Part shown: one piece after another, positions 1-26,788 of the stretch | Numbering within the stretch: position 1 is the stretch's first letter | Layout: each line of letters begins with the position of its first letter | Assembly: GCA_002633005.1 (NCBI GenBank) | Contig: NMRA01000325.1 | Coordinates: forward strand, 1-64,000 | Direction of reading: 5' to 3' | DNA from: Phoronis australis | Taxonomy: Eukaryota; Phoronida; Phoronidae | DNA length: 64,000 bases | Translations under genes and position numbers: made by a program | Notes under the pieces: generated by a model | Databases searched by the model: none | Told to the model about the DNA's origin: nothing | Seen by the model: only the letters and a program-made list of their open reading frames with translations

Positions 1-104
1 GTATTTCACTCGTTAAATATATTTATGTGAGCATATGGACCCGTCTTACTCCTTTTCCCCATCATCTCGGTCTACGAGCTTGCGACGCACGTATCATTTA
101 TCTA

Positions 105-356
105 TTATTCGGGACATATGTCGATCATAAATGTCGTTCCGATGCTCTTCCATGACTTACTTATGAGACTGGACACTTCTAACAATTCTTTCTTATCTTC
201 TCGTTCCCACACCACGTGGCCTACGGTGATTCGTAGTAAAAACCACACGTCGAACGCCTGAGTGACCATGAGAAGGACAACAAGGATGAAAGACATGATG
301 AGCCAGGGTAGCGGAACAACTAGCATCCAGATACCAAAAGACATCCTTGTCAGCAA
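105..356 (-). CDS. Possible membrane-protein exon fragment, unassigned
   Basis: An 83-residue open frame on the minus strand contains two adjacent hydrophobic stretches (about residues 9-34 and 36-45) followed by a charged tail ending MIDICPE. I do not recognise the family and see no matching exon upstream within 1 kb. The last 30 bases of the frame recur at 35489-35518 beside a transposon, where no protein is encoded, so this may be part of a dispersed repeat rather than a gene. Coding status is uncertain. Confidence 0.2.
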   Translation of the reverse strand: MLTRMSFGIWMLVVPLPWLIMSFILVVLLMVTQAFDVWFLLRITVGHVVWEREDKKELLEVSSLISKSWKSIGTTFMIDICPE

Positions 357-871
357 TTGCCGCTAGATGGCTCGATAAAATCAACTTAATTGCTATTGTA
401 GACCTAGCGGAACTGCTTCGTTAACTAATATTGTATTGAAGTTAACATTTGTTATTCATTTATAGTTTGCTCTTGAATGGTGCTGGCTGATTGAAGTTTT
501 ATGTTTTGGTGTGTGGTTTTAAAATATGAGTTTTAACAAGCAATTCCATATTGTTTACGTCATGTCTTTCCGACGTCACATTTTGCAGTGAAAAAATAAA
601 CAGAACATTTCACAATAGATAGCGCTGCCCTAAAGTTTAATGAGCCAATGGGTATGTAAGACTTTGAACTTAATTTAAGCATAGTTAATTTCCTAGACAT
701 TCATTGGATTCGTAATACTAGCAACAGTAGAACCAAATACTGCAAAGAAAAGACTGGTGCTATAAAAAAATTTCTAACAAATCTAAACAATTTAACCAAA
801 TTCGAATCGCCGTCTTTGTGGATCTTTTAAGTTGGCGGGAGTGTTTTAATTTATTATAACTTTAACCTGCA

Positions 872-1008
872 TGGGCAGCGCACCATATGGGGCTGGGGGG
901 AGGGGGCTATAGCCCCACTTTTTCAGTGCTGCGCCACTGTGGTTTATAGGCGGCGCACCGCAGGGGGCTGGGGGCTTTAGCCCCGACTTTTTTCAGTGCT
1001 GCGCCACC
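872..1008. mobile_element. Two tandem CTATAG-centred palindromic MITE copies
   Basis: Two head-to-tail copies (872-937 and 947-1008) of a GC-rich element of roughly 60-75 bp. Each starts with GGCGGCGCACC or a variant, has a central GGGGCTATAGCCCC-like palindrome (GGCTTTAGCC in the second) and ends TCAGTGCTGCGCCAC. The ends are imperfect inverted repeats of each other. Related copies lie near 35.7, 36.9 and 61.6 kb. It encodes nothing. A small non-autonomous DNA element is the likeliest identity; the superfamily is not determined. Confidence 0.6.
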
Positions 1009-1122
1009 AATGACCTAACGATGTTATTCCACAACACAATCAGTTGTCTGAACCACAAATTTACCCCGCCTGGTCATTGTTAGTCTTGAAACTCCACAGG
1101 TAACAAATCATCCACGTTTAAG

Positions 1123-4100
1123 ATGACGCGTTATCAACAAACAGAAGATACATACGAGAAGGAGGCGGTGTCCTACGAGAACAAGATCCAAAGCATTGTC
1201 TCTTCGCTGAAGGACGAGTTGACGGTGTTAAACAGCGTCCTTGTAAACAACAGGAAACTAATTACGCAGAGGAAAAACACGTTGGAAAAAATGGAATCTG
1301 ATTTGGTCATGCACGTGAAAGAGAATGAGTGCCTCAGGTAGAAAAAAGAAACTCATAAGTACAATATAGAAACACTTAGCGACTGTGACGAGTGTTCCTG
1401 TGGTCGAATTCCTTTCCTGGATTGTGGAAAGTTGTTACCTACGCCCTACAGGAACGAAGAACTTATACTAAAGACTCTATTCCATTCCATTCATTTCCGA
1501 AAAATAAAATGGCTAATTAACTCTATCATACTGTACACAAAATTTTCGGCTCATGACCAAAGCAGTTGGTTTTAACCATCGGCAGGAACTGAGAGATAAT
1601 TTGCAATTGAACTTTGTGGCCCAGTGTTAGAACGCCTGGTTATAATAAATGTAACCATAAATGGGTTGAATGCCCGAGAATTGCTTAACATGATTTAACA
1701 AAACTTGAAAAGTTTGACTGACCACGCCACTTATGCTAGCATCTTTTTCAGGCTTCCGACATTCAGTGGAGACGCGTATGGGGTGGTGAATTTTAGTTGC
1801 ACCTTATGAATTATTAATTCACATTCAGTTGACGACATTTTGTGTCTTTAAGAAAGACGGTCTTGCAGGAAGAACTGGAGATCAAAAAATCTCATTTTCA
1901 CACAATGAATCCTGTGTAGTGTTTAGACCATATAGATACATGTACATACTACCTCGACGCCAATTCAGTCACGACTGAAATGTTTAATTGATTTTGTCAA
2001 TTCAAGTATCATTATACTTTTATTTACAAAATCAAGTGTTTTTTAGAAAATCAGCGCTGAAAGTTGTATATTAAATTTTCAGGCAAACTAATAGCACTAT
2101 CCTTCGAGAAAATTCCGCATTGGTCGCTAACCAGCGTGACGAAATAAAGGCATTGAAAGAAGTAATAAGTGCCCAGCACAAAGACTTGCACGGTTGGTAT
2201 ACAGCTACATGTGCTATTTACAAGACAAGTTTCATTACAAATGACACTGGTATGACTTTCAAAATATCAGTTTCATTGGCAATAACTTAGTCACACGTCT
2301 AGTTTCCAAAATGGTTATTATGTGAACCGGATTTTAGTGAAACGTTCGACTCAAAATGATACGAGCACGGGAAAAGATGGGATCTCAATTAGATATATCT
2401 TTTCAGACTCTGGGATAGGTTCCGATGTAGTAAAATACATAAGACGCATAAGAATAGAATAAAATGATGCAAAACACACAAAGCAACATAAAAGAACGCA
2501 AACCAACGTAAGTTTTTCGTTGTTAAATCAAATGTCTAAAATAGTGAGATTTTTTAAAAAACTATTTTACACATTTTCTTGCATCCCTCATCCAGTTTTG
2601 CTGTGTTTACTCAATGTGATAAGCCAGTAACGTCATCAATCTTCCGGTGGTGTCAGCAATAGTTATATATCGGGATGGGCTGCCCTGTGGCACCTAGTGC
2701 GCCCCATTAAGTTACCGAGATAAAGACTGGATGTACTGTCTTTGACATTTATCAAATGAAGGATTGAATACGTGTGAAGTACATGAGCAATCAAATGTGT
2801 AAAGATAATTTGATAACGTCTTGTGTCGCTTGTAGTGTTGTATCTATCACCTAGAGTCCAGTCCTTATGATAATATTTCATTGCAGAACTAGATAAACTT
2901 CAAATGAAATATGATGATTTACGAAAAGAAATAAAGACTGCGAATCAGGAGCTGGAAAAAACAAAGACAGAATACGGTAAGAAATGAGGTTTAGCGAGAC
3001 AGTGACCAACGCTAAGTAAACGAAATGAATATATTAGTAGAAACTCTGAGATAGTGCACACCTCTGTCGAGACAATTTTATATTCTGCTACGAAGAACGC
3101 CTATGGTTTCGCTCAACAGAACGTTTTCAGGTGTGCTTATGACTGCCATTCGTGACAACTGGACTGGTGCGGGACGAGTTGTTTTATGTGGCTGTATAGT
3201 TGAGGTCCGGGGTACTCGACTCTTTGACTGGGGTACAACTCCAAAGTTATGGAACCCTCCCACTGAGATAGTAGGCACGATACAGAACTGTTACCAGAAA
3301 GTCACCGTTTCGCCAACATTTTGTCCCAGAAATACCACCCTTTTGTAGATTTTTAAGGGGTTAAAATTACATAACTCTAAACTTATCGTCGGGATACTTG
3401 GACAGTTAAATTTTTAGCTAATGAAGTCTGAAACAATACAAACCTCGACATCTTTTGCAACAAAGTTTTCAAAATATAATTAATTGCAGAAACCTGAAGA
3501 TTTGTGTAGTTGGAGAAAGAACCTTTAGATTTTCGAATTTAAGAATAGAGATTCTTTCCCTACCAATTTCCTTACGAAAGAGAGCATTTTCCGACATGCT
3601 TGATGGCAGTGAACCGTCCTGTAATTGAACCGGTTATGCGGAATAAATAAAGTACCATCTGGTGGTCGTGCTGTTGATGCTGTGGTCTCTAAATTGAAGC
3701 GCATGCGTGATGTTGGGTTCAAGACGTACACTACATTATATATGCGTGTGCGACCCCGATACTTGATTTTTGTGCTGGTGTTTGGAGGACAGGGGGGCTT
3801 CTTCCTGTAATCCAATTCAAAATCGGACCACTCGATTCTTTCTTGGGGTTCACAAATTTACTCCAATGGCGGCGATGAATGGAGATATGGGATGGATACC
3901 TATTATAGCTCGCCGGAAATTTGTGAGTAGATTAGTTATCAGTTTTATTTATAACGCACTTCTTAGGCGAAAAGAGCTGCTGTTTGCTATTTAATTAATA
4001 GTGATTGAGAAAGTTGGTCTGATTTTCTTTTTGTCATTGTAAACTGGTACGTGTCAGCCTGTCTTTAGTTTGTTTTTATTAGAGCAGGGTACGCTTCACC

Positions 4101-5396
4101 TATTTAGTGTAATTTTATTTTGTAAAATTTCTCAACTTTAATAGATAAAAGTTATGAAAATTCCACAGAATTCATGTAGTTTGTAATGTAGGCCTGCTGC
4201 GGTCATAAAACAACACTTCACAAGAATACTTATGAACAAGACAGCTAGTCTTTGAACAATCGAGAAATAACCATTTTTGCAATTTTTTGTGCATGATATT
4301 GTGGCAAGTGGGTTGTAAAACCTCCAGTTTTGTCGGATATCTGGTTTTCAATTCTTAGAGAAGAAACACCGTACTTGTTGTTTTTCAGATGACCTTTTAG
4401 CAAAATTTCGCAGGCAGACGATCGACTTCGCAGCCAAGAGAATTCAACAGAAAGCAAATTCTCAAGAAATAAAACTTTTGTCGGTAATTGTTTGTGAAAT
4501 TTTCAATTTTAGAGAAAATGGCTGTTATGCAGACATACAGTAAAGAATCTAGTTTGATAATCTAGTTAGTATATAAAATGGCCAATTTATACGTGTATGT
4601 TCTATTGGTAACGGGTAATTCAGAGATTTCATTCTACGCAATGTTACCGGCTATATAACCAATTTCCCCGTCTGATTCATGCACAACTCACAATGGGAGT
4701 GACAGTGCGCCTGAAAATACTTACAGTAGTGTCAACTTTTTCGCGTTTATTCTTTTCAATTGCAGAATCAAATGCGGTATCTACAACAAGAACGCCAACA
4801 ATCGACAACTTCTCTTGCTGAAAGCATTCTTACTTCAGTCGAAAGCAGTAGCCACTTAAACAGAGCTTGGTTTCCTACCTCGGGTCGAGAGGCAGAATTA
4901 CCTTCTGGTTCGTGCAAACTGGTCGACAGCGAGCTGAGCTTGAAAACTAACTCTGTCATGAGCCTGGAATCGGCGGAGCCATGCAACAAAACCAAAGGTG
5001 ATCACGTAGTAAACGCCATTAAGTATTACCTGCATGGTTACAAACACCCATCCAGTACGCGAGATGAACCGATCTGACTTGATTTGCAAACGTCTCGCAT
5101 TAAATTCAAGGTGTTGGCTATGTGCAGAGTAGCAAAAATCATTATTTTGTTGCATATTATTATTTTCGCAATTCCAAATTTTCAATTTTCATTTGAACTG
5201 TTGAATTGTGCAAACTACCTTGTTGTGCAATCTTAGTATAACATGTTAAACGTGGTGATTGTTGTTTACGTTTTCTGTGCAAGTTAGTAGAATCCATTTT
5301 TTGTCAGGTATCGATTGGAAATATCTTGCGTCCTACATCTCGCTCAGTGAAACTCTGCAGTCGATAAGAGCGGACCGTCGGAGGTTTCACCAACAG
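1123..5396 (+). CDS. Coiled-coil protein gene, six exons, 3' end not found
   Basis: Six consecutive exons join without a frame break: 1123-1337, 2083-2192, 2887-2976, 4389-4483, 4766-4997 and 5308-5396 (831 nt, 277 codons). All introns are GT-AG. The phases 2,1,1,0,1,0 agree across every junction. The first Met at 1123 is the start I chose, but the frame stays open upstream and CCACAG just before it could be an acceptor, so the true start may lie earlier. The product is rich in Glu, Lys, Gln and Leu heptads over about residues 1-165 (a long coiled coil). A Ser-rich stretch follows, and then a tail with IDWKYLASYISLSETLQS. No enzymatic motif is visible and I do not recognise the family. After 5396 the donor CAG|GTAACG predicts more exons. 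None is evident before the LINE at 5.9 kb. If that intron is not spliced, translation stops at about 5419. If exon 5 is not spliced, it stops at 5077. Confidence 0.65.
1338..4388 (+). other. Introns of the coiled-coil gene, no further gene seen
   Basis: The intronic DNA between the first four exons contains short open frames at 2663-2881, 3078-3348 and 3525-3994 on both strands. None shows a recognisable domain, and frames on opposite strands overlap each other, as chance frames do. I see no RNA gene or clear transposon ends here. Confidence 0.4.
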
Positions 5397-5960
5397 GTAA
5401 CGAACAGGTATAGATGAGCGTGAACAGGCACGCACACATACAAAAGTACCTTAGTGTAACTCCTGCTCTCGTCAAGAGGTCTGTTTACCAGGGAGTCTGC
5501 CTAATGACCTACCGTGTGGAGTAGGGCCAATAGCGCATTAGCTATGTCTCTATAAAGCACGAGCTAAAATACAATGGTAATTTTTCTTACTGTTAGGCGT
5601 CTAAGTCAAGATCATATTTACCGAAAGCGACACAATGCAAATTACTGAGCCAAAATAGATGCGCTAGTATAGGTTTCGGTTCTCTGGTACCCGTTGATGA
5701 ATGATTTTAGTTATTCTTTGAACCGTAGTGAATAATAGACCTGGGAGTTGGGATGTTGTACAAAAAAGCATGGGAACTCTTCGCAACGCGGGACAAAGTT
5801 GATGTATGCCTCTTCGATTCCCAATACGTTGTCGTCTGGATTTGAAACCAAACGGGAGTTTTGTAATGATCAAAACATCGATCCAAATTGTTTCAAATAA
5901 CGAAATCAGCGCTTGCCATTACGTTTTAGGCTAGGGGAGAAAAACATGCTACAATCAAAT
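5397..5960. other. No gene recognised
   Basis: Sequence between the last recognised exon of the coiled-coil gene and the LINE tail. It should hold the intron start of that gene. No exon with a matching phase-0 acceptor and coding character was found. Confidence 0.4.
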
Positions 5961-7185
5961 TGTATTATTATTATTATTTATTTATTATATTGACATAAGG
6001 GTGCCAGTAAATACATGATCTCAAATACAGAATATTAACCACACACCCCAGCCTGGCCGGGGCTTACAGTCACCTAATAACAATTAAACAATAACATAAC
6101 ATAACGCACACACTCAAATCTGACAACTTCAGACTAGTTTACAAGCAAATAATTACTTCTAACCTGCAAAGCGTCTTGAAAACCTTTCAAGTTTGGAATA
6201 TTTGAGGTAGGGCAGAACCCGGTATAAAAATGGTCGAATATGAGTATATTTTTCACAATCAAAGATAAAATGAACTTCATTTTCAATTCCGTTTTTACAA
6301 ACACGACAAATCCGATCATTCACAGGAGTTCCGAAGTACTGCCCCATCTAATGGTAGAATACCTGCTCTCAATCGAGCTATGACGGACCTCTGAGACACC
6401 GGAAACGTAAATACTCTTCTACACAATAGTCATTCTATATAGGCACAGTTTTGGTTTCCCATTGATTACTTTTAACCAGTTTAACTCTTCTAACTAGAAA
6501 CTAAATGATTTGAAGCTTTCGAGAGACACAATTTGTTTGTTCATGAAATTTTCTAAAAAATCGCATTTCTCCATAATTTTAAATAATTGAACTTGACCAA
6601 TTGCAAGAGTTCCGATGTTTAAGGTCTCATAAAAAAGACTTTTTTGAAATTCTGTTTTCATTCATTAGAACTAAACAATTCCAAAGCCTTAGCATATTTT
6701 CATGTCGTTTGTAGTGTGAATCTGGCCATTCTGAGTAGCCATAAAGTACTGCATTGGCAGCATACTTGAGTACCCCTAAAATATACGTAGGGCTCTCATT
6801 CTGATCGTTTCGCATTTGGAGTACTGAGAGTATCCCCAAATTCCAGATTCATATTCACAGTTGAAGCTACGTACATTTCAAAACATTTACTATAACTGTT
6901 GAAATCCATGTTACCAATATGTTTGTACTTGCTCAAGTGAGCTCCCAAACCTCTGGACGCGGAGTCTGCCAGTATTTCAGCTCTAACTGAAATCCATAAA
7001 CTCATTCACAGTTACACCCAAATATTTATAACATTCTCTTAAATTCACAATGCGATCACACAAAATGAATTCGAAACTCGTTCTTACATGTTCTCCATGA
7101 TAGCAAGTAACAGCATATGTTCACGAAAACAACAACGGATTTAAAACTTGACATGTTTCGGTGTCATTTATTAAACACCATCCTC

Positions 7186-7280
7186 ATGTTAATACAACTC
7201 TTAAGTTCACACAGTAATCATTCACAAACTCAACAAATTGGTGAATGATTACTGTGTGAACTTAAGAGTTGTATTAACAT
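7186..7280. repeat. Perfect 40-bp inverted repeat with 15-base loop
   Basis: The arms 7186-7225 and 7241-7280 are exact reverse complements and the loop is 7226-7240. The right arm runs into the GIY-YIG frame. The structure either comes from the Penelope-like element, whose family often carries inverted terminal structures, or from a fold-back created at integration. Confidence 0.9.
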
Positions 7281-7493
7281 TCAAGTCTCTAAAACTGTCG
7301 AGTTTATTTAACCCTAAGGACAAAATTTCTATGGGTCTACGGTCCAAGGTTGTATACAAATTTATCTGTGCTGGATGTGGCTCCAGTTATATAGGCGAAA
7401 CTGTTCGCCATTTGAAAACCAGGACCAAGGAACATCTAAATTCTGACAGTAATTCACATGTAAATATTCACCTGCAGAGCTCCAATCATTGTT
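7238..7493 (+). pseudogene. Penelope-like element fragment with GIY-YIG endonuclease domain
   Basis: The plus-strand frame encodes SKVVYKFICAGCGSSYIGET followed by RHLKTRTKEHL and a Cys/His-containing end (SHVNIHLQSSNHC). This is the GIY-YIG module with a Cys pair as found at the C terminus of Penelope-like retroelements. The RT part is missing. The upstream inverted repeat at 7186-7280 overlaps its start. It sits within the minus-strand LINE in the opposite orientation and ends at the N at 7494. It is a remnant, not a host gene. Confidence 0.7.
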
Positions 7494-8130
7494 NATTTCA
7501 GCTCTAACTGAAATCCATAAACTCATTCAGAGTTACACCCAAATATTTATAACATTCTCTTAAATTCACAATGCGATCACACAAAATGAATTCGAAACTC
7601 GTTCTTACATGTTCCCTCTTGCGAAAAAGAACCACATCAGTTTTGGAAAATTAACAGACATTTGCCACCTTGCACACCCACTGCTCATTTCGTTATGTAA
7701 ATGCTGTAAATAGGTCTCATTGCCAGAAAAAATCACAGTGTCATCTGCATACAAGAGACAGGGCAAATTACATCCATCAAAATTAATACCTTTGCTCCAA
7801 CTATTCAAATCATTAATTAAATCGTTTACGATAACTGAAAACAATGTATGCGACAATGGATCTCCCTGCCTGATCCCTCTTTGTACTGGGAACCAGTTGG
7901 TATAACTAGACTGACAAAATTGCACACAGGCTTCCGTCTGCGCTTACAGCGATTTTACCGAGTGATAGAATTTTACAATATAAAGTTTCTATTTAAATTG
8001 TCAAAAGCCCGTTCCATATCGACGAATATCGCAAACGTTTTGTGTTTAAGTGACGTTTGACATAGTCTCGATGTCCGAGTACGAGTCTGCATAATTTAAT
8101 AGAAATTACACTAGCGGATCCATAGCCAGA

Positions 8131-10232
8131 CATGAAATTTAGTCAAACGTTGAATATAGAAAATGTATCCCAAGTGCCAATCCAAGGCGTTGGCTGATAT
8201 GCATTAGATTGCAGATTTTCACTAACTCCAGGTAAATCAGCTTCAACTTCAAATGGAATCCAAAGACCAGCGGATACATCAACTGGAAACCTACATCGAG
8301 CGAACCGCTGAATGCCACACGTCTCCTACGGATCCGAAGAAAGACATCGGAGCTTCGACGGGGTAATTTGTGCCCAACGGAAAAACGGAACAGTGATGAG
8401 CACAAAGCTATAGCACCACACCAGTATGAGATAAAAGGAACATATACTTTGGAGCCACATAAAACTTGTACTTATTTTCACCAAAATTGACGTTTGTACA
8501 CCAATAGAAACACCAGTTTTTCTTTCCTGAGCAATAAGTTATAACACAAGTCCTGCTTTGTTTGATCAGTATGCACAAGAGATAAGCCTCCATCCGATCC
8601 AGGTGCAAATCCGTTTCACGTTTATGCCAAACACAAAATGTTCAAAACATGCACAACCCTAAACCCAAGTTGCGTTCTAGGGTCCTGCAAGGGCTGTCCA
8701 GTATAACAGTGACTTTAGCTGAGCAGTTCATTCCCGCAGTGGTCGCTCTTTAAAGACGTATGAAAAAAGTCCGAATAATTAGATTATGTCATAGAACGCC
8801 CAACGTGGATTCACGGGTTTTTTTTCAACACCACAAGCGACATCCATGTCTAAACTACAATCTCTTATATCCAGAACTATAAAATGGGGGTGATCAGCTT
8901 TGGCAGCTACAGCCATTGCGTAATTTTTAAAACAACCAGGGTGCAGAATAAATACCACAGAATAGGACCAAATGTGAAATGTTTCATTAACATTCGTAAT
9001 CCGTATGTTTTGTGAACTAAGCACATTGTTAAGATGAATTATCTAGGTCAGAAAATTAAAGAGATAATGTCCTAATTTGATCCCACAAAAACTTAATTCA
9101 GGCTTTCAAGTAGATTTAGGTTAAAAACTAGGAAACAAGAGTGACAATGTAGGATCAACATTTTATTAATACTTCTCTGAGTAACTTCTCAAAATCAAAA
9201 AACACCATCATCTCTACAATATTTAGTGTGCGCTGCCTGTTGTAACTCTAGTTATTATTGTAACTTGTATGGTCTAACACCCATGTTTTCCTTAATCATG
9301 CCCACCCTTGAAATTCCCTAATTTCCATTTTTAAACCTCCAGTTTATCCCATCGACACTTCCTTAAAATTGTCAGCTTTGTACACAAGTGTCTCAAGAAC
9401 ATTTCAGTTCCTAAAACATGCTTCTGGCTACAGTCAAGTGTCAATAGCACTTTGCCCTATTCTTACCGGAAAACCCCTTTTACTGGAGATGTTAAATAGT
9501 TCTTTTCCCTCTTTCAAATTCTAATATTATCATGATTATGGTATTCCCATAAGTGGGCTTGTTCATGCTCCTAGTTGACTCAGTTGGTCGACTAGGTGCA
9601 TGACCAAGCCCTTACGTCTCACTGTTCAAATGCTCACTGACTGTTTTACAAAATGAAATCTGTAGATCAGTCATAACCCTGAGTTGGATAATTTGGTAAA
9701 CAGCAGGACACATTTGGTTTCTTTAAATTGCAATTATCTTACAGTGCTTAAACAAATGAAAAATGTCTGCAGTAGAAATATTTAGGTGAAACAATGTCAT
9801 GCTTGTTGATTTGAAATATTGGTGGCTGTGAAGTTAAAAACAAGACAATTTTTCAATAACAATATAAATTACAACATTTTCAAGTATAAGAACTGGTGCA
9901 TTATCAGACGTAATATCCAATCACCAAACTCAAGTATCACTCAATCACAGACATTTTTCTTCAAAATAGGGGTCCAGCAAACATACAAATGCTTCAATCC
10001 ATAAAAGGACCATTCGCTCAAGCACAAATTAACTGAATGCAAAAAACAGCACATAGATCAAAGATATTAATCAAATCAACAGTTGTAGCAGTATCCATTA
10101 TTATGGTAAAATCAAACAAATTTGAGCAAAAATAAATGACTTTTTTCAACTTTTAATAGGTTTAACATTATTGTGAATAACCAAATCACTAATCTAAATG
10201 CAAGTACAATATATACAGTGTAGGACAAATCA
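8131..10232. other. Intergenic, no gene recognised; one hairpin
   Basis: This stretch separates the LINE from the 3' end of PIBF1. Short open frames (8139-8405, 8408-8608, 8779-9024) show no domain. The one clear structure is the hairpin at 9550-9617. Undetected 3' exons of the upstream coiled-coil gene could lie here. Confidence 0.4.
9550..9617. repeat. Near-perfect hairpin, about 25-bp arms and short loop
   Basis: The core arms are 9555-9579 and 9587-9611 (GGGCTTG...GTTGAC against GTCGAC...CAAGCCC), with three mismatches in 25 pairs and a 7-base loop. Weaker pairing extends to about 9550 and 9617. The size and shape resemble a microRNA precursor, but a fold-back repeat is equally possible. 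Confidence 0.6.
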
Positions 10233-10238
10233 TTTATT
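10233..10238 (-). promoter_or_regulatory. Candidate polyadenylation signal of PIBF1
   Basis: AATAAA on the minus strand, 90 bases beyond the PIBF1 stop codon. Its position and exact match suit the polyadenylation hexamer. No other strong hexamer lies between it and the stop. Confidence 0.55.
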
Positions 10239-10327
10239 TTCATGAAAAAATGAAAAATAAAATTTCACTAGTGTGACATACTAAGTATGAATTTGGTGAA
10301 ATTATACTGGAGAGAAGTCATAACAAA

Positions 10328-25668
<15,341 letters not shown>

Positions 25669-25779
25669 GGATTCTTTTTTACTTTGAATCACATCACACA
25701 ACTCAACAATCTAAGCAAATATTGAGAGAAAACGGCAAAACAAATTCGAACTTCGAGCCTAAATCAGTCAGTGCCACCA

Positions 25780-25855
25780 CGCGCATGCGCATATAAAAAT
25801 AACATCCGGTGTGTCATGTGACTATCCATGGGGAGCTACGTCACGGTGTTACCAA
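25780..25855 (-). promoter_or_regulatory. Candidate PIBF1 promoter with NRF1-type palindrome
   Basis: Some 110-190 bases upstream of the PIBF1 start lie GCGCATGCGC (25781-25790, the NRF1 core palindrome), ACATCCGGT (25802-25810, ETS-like), GTCATGTGAC (25813-25822, palindromic E-box), TACGTCAC (25837-25844, CRE-like) and GTTACC (25848-25853, half of an RFX X-box). There is no TATA box at the expected place on the minus strand. The pattern suits a broadly expressed ciliary gene. Function is inferred from motifs alone. Confidence 0.5.
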
Positions 25856-26099
25856 GTTCGAAAATGAAAAAGCCCGGGGACTGACATATCACAAGGGCCA
25901 AATGCCCAACGCAACACCCAAAAAACGACCCCGTGGCGCGTTATTTTTAGTAATGCCTCTCAAATAATGGAAAGAAAAATAAAGAACACGTGATTTTCGC
26001 AGCTGGCGTCTAGGCCTACGGTTCGAAAAAATGACTGACGCATGGCATGTTTGTGTGGGAGAACTCGCTTGCACTCAATGGTCACCAAATGACCGCTCA

Positions 26100-26760
26100 G
26101 ATTCCCTGAATCGGCGCAGCACTTTGCACGATTTTGGCGTACCCCAAACCAGAGCGAATTTGTCGAGTTTCCGCGCCCTCGGTTAAAGGTCTATTGCCGA
26201 CACACCAACCGATGTCCTTCCATTCATCGGCCTGACCGGCGGACCCTGAGACCGGCAGTGTGGCCCTCCCTTGGCTGGAAGAAAAAAAAAAAACGATTTC
26301 CCACAGTTGGTTTTTCGTCAATTGGTGCAGCACTTTGTACGATTTTGGTGTACCCCAAACCAGAGCGAATTTGCCTGACGGAGTTTCCACGCTCTCGGTT
26401 AAAAAGTTTATTCACGGCCGCCGACAAACAAACCGTACGCCGGCCGGGGTTTTCGATGTCCTAGACCGTGTTTCCTCCCGGGATGGGATACAGAAAAAAA
26501 ACGACTTTTAATTGTTGGTTTTTCGTCAATCGGCGCAGCACTTGGCCGAGTTTCCGCGCTCTCGGTTAAAAGGTCTATTGCCGACAAATTAACCGCTGGA
26601 AATCGATGTCCTTCCATTCTTAGACCCAGCTGTGGCCCTCCTAGTTGACTGGGAACAAGAAAAAAACGACTTTCAGCTGTTGGTTTTTCGTCAATCGCCG
26701 CAGCACTTTAGTGAAAAGTGGAGTGCATACACAGTCGATACTTGTACATTTATTTGCCTG
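26100..26760. repeat. Diverged tandem repeat, about 165-215 bp period, four units
   Basis: GCGCAGCACTTTG or variants recur at about 26113, 26322, 26531 and 26696. Each is followed by GTTTCCGCG-CTCTCGGTTAAA and preceded by A-runs with TTGGTTTTTCGTCAATC. All short open frames in this interval follow the repeat. Unit identity is poor, so the array is old. Confidence 0.75.
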
Positions 26761-26788
26761 AAAATGCTTCGTGCAGCTGAATTTTATG

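Larger units (their letters stand above)
6978..7613. repeat. 113-bp direct duplication flanking an inserted segment and an N
   Basis: About 113 bp at 6978-7091 recur almost identically at 7499-7613 (one clear difference, CAC versus CAG). They bracket a 407-bp segment with different content, and the single N at 7494 lies at the right junction. The duplicated part belongs to the LINE. It could be a very long target duplication, a segmental duplication, or a mis-joined alternative haplotype. The N favours an assembly cause. Confidence 0.75.
5960..8130 (-). mobile_element. Decayed non-LTR retrotransposon (LINE), 5' truncated
   Basis: Minus-strand fragments appear in the order expected of a LINE. 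An RT segment with VDMERAFDNLNR lies near 7965-8045. The RT core with RQGDPLSHTLFS and YADD lies at 7605-7925. Downstream ORF2 pieces lie at 6627-7005. A C-terminal zinc-knuckle-like CRVCKNGIENEVHFIFDC lies at 6159-6347. The 3' end runs into an ATT/AAT-rich tail at about 5963-5985, typical of LINE 3' microsatellite tails. Stops and frameshifts separate the pieces, so it is dead. A foreign segment interrupts it at 7092-7498. The clade cannot be set by eye. Confidence 0.8.
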
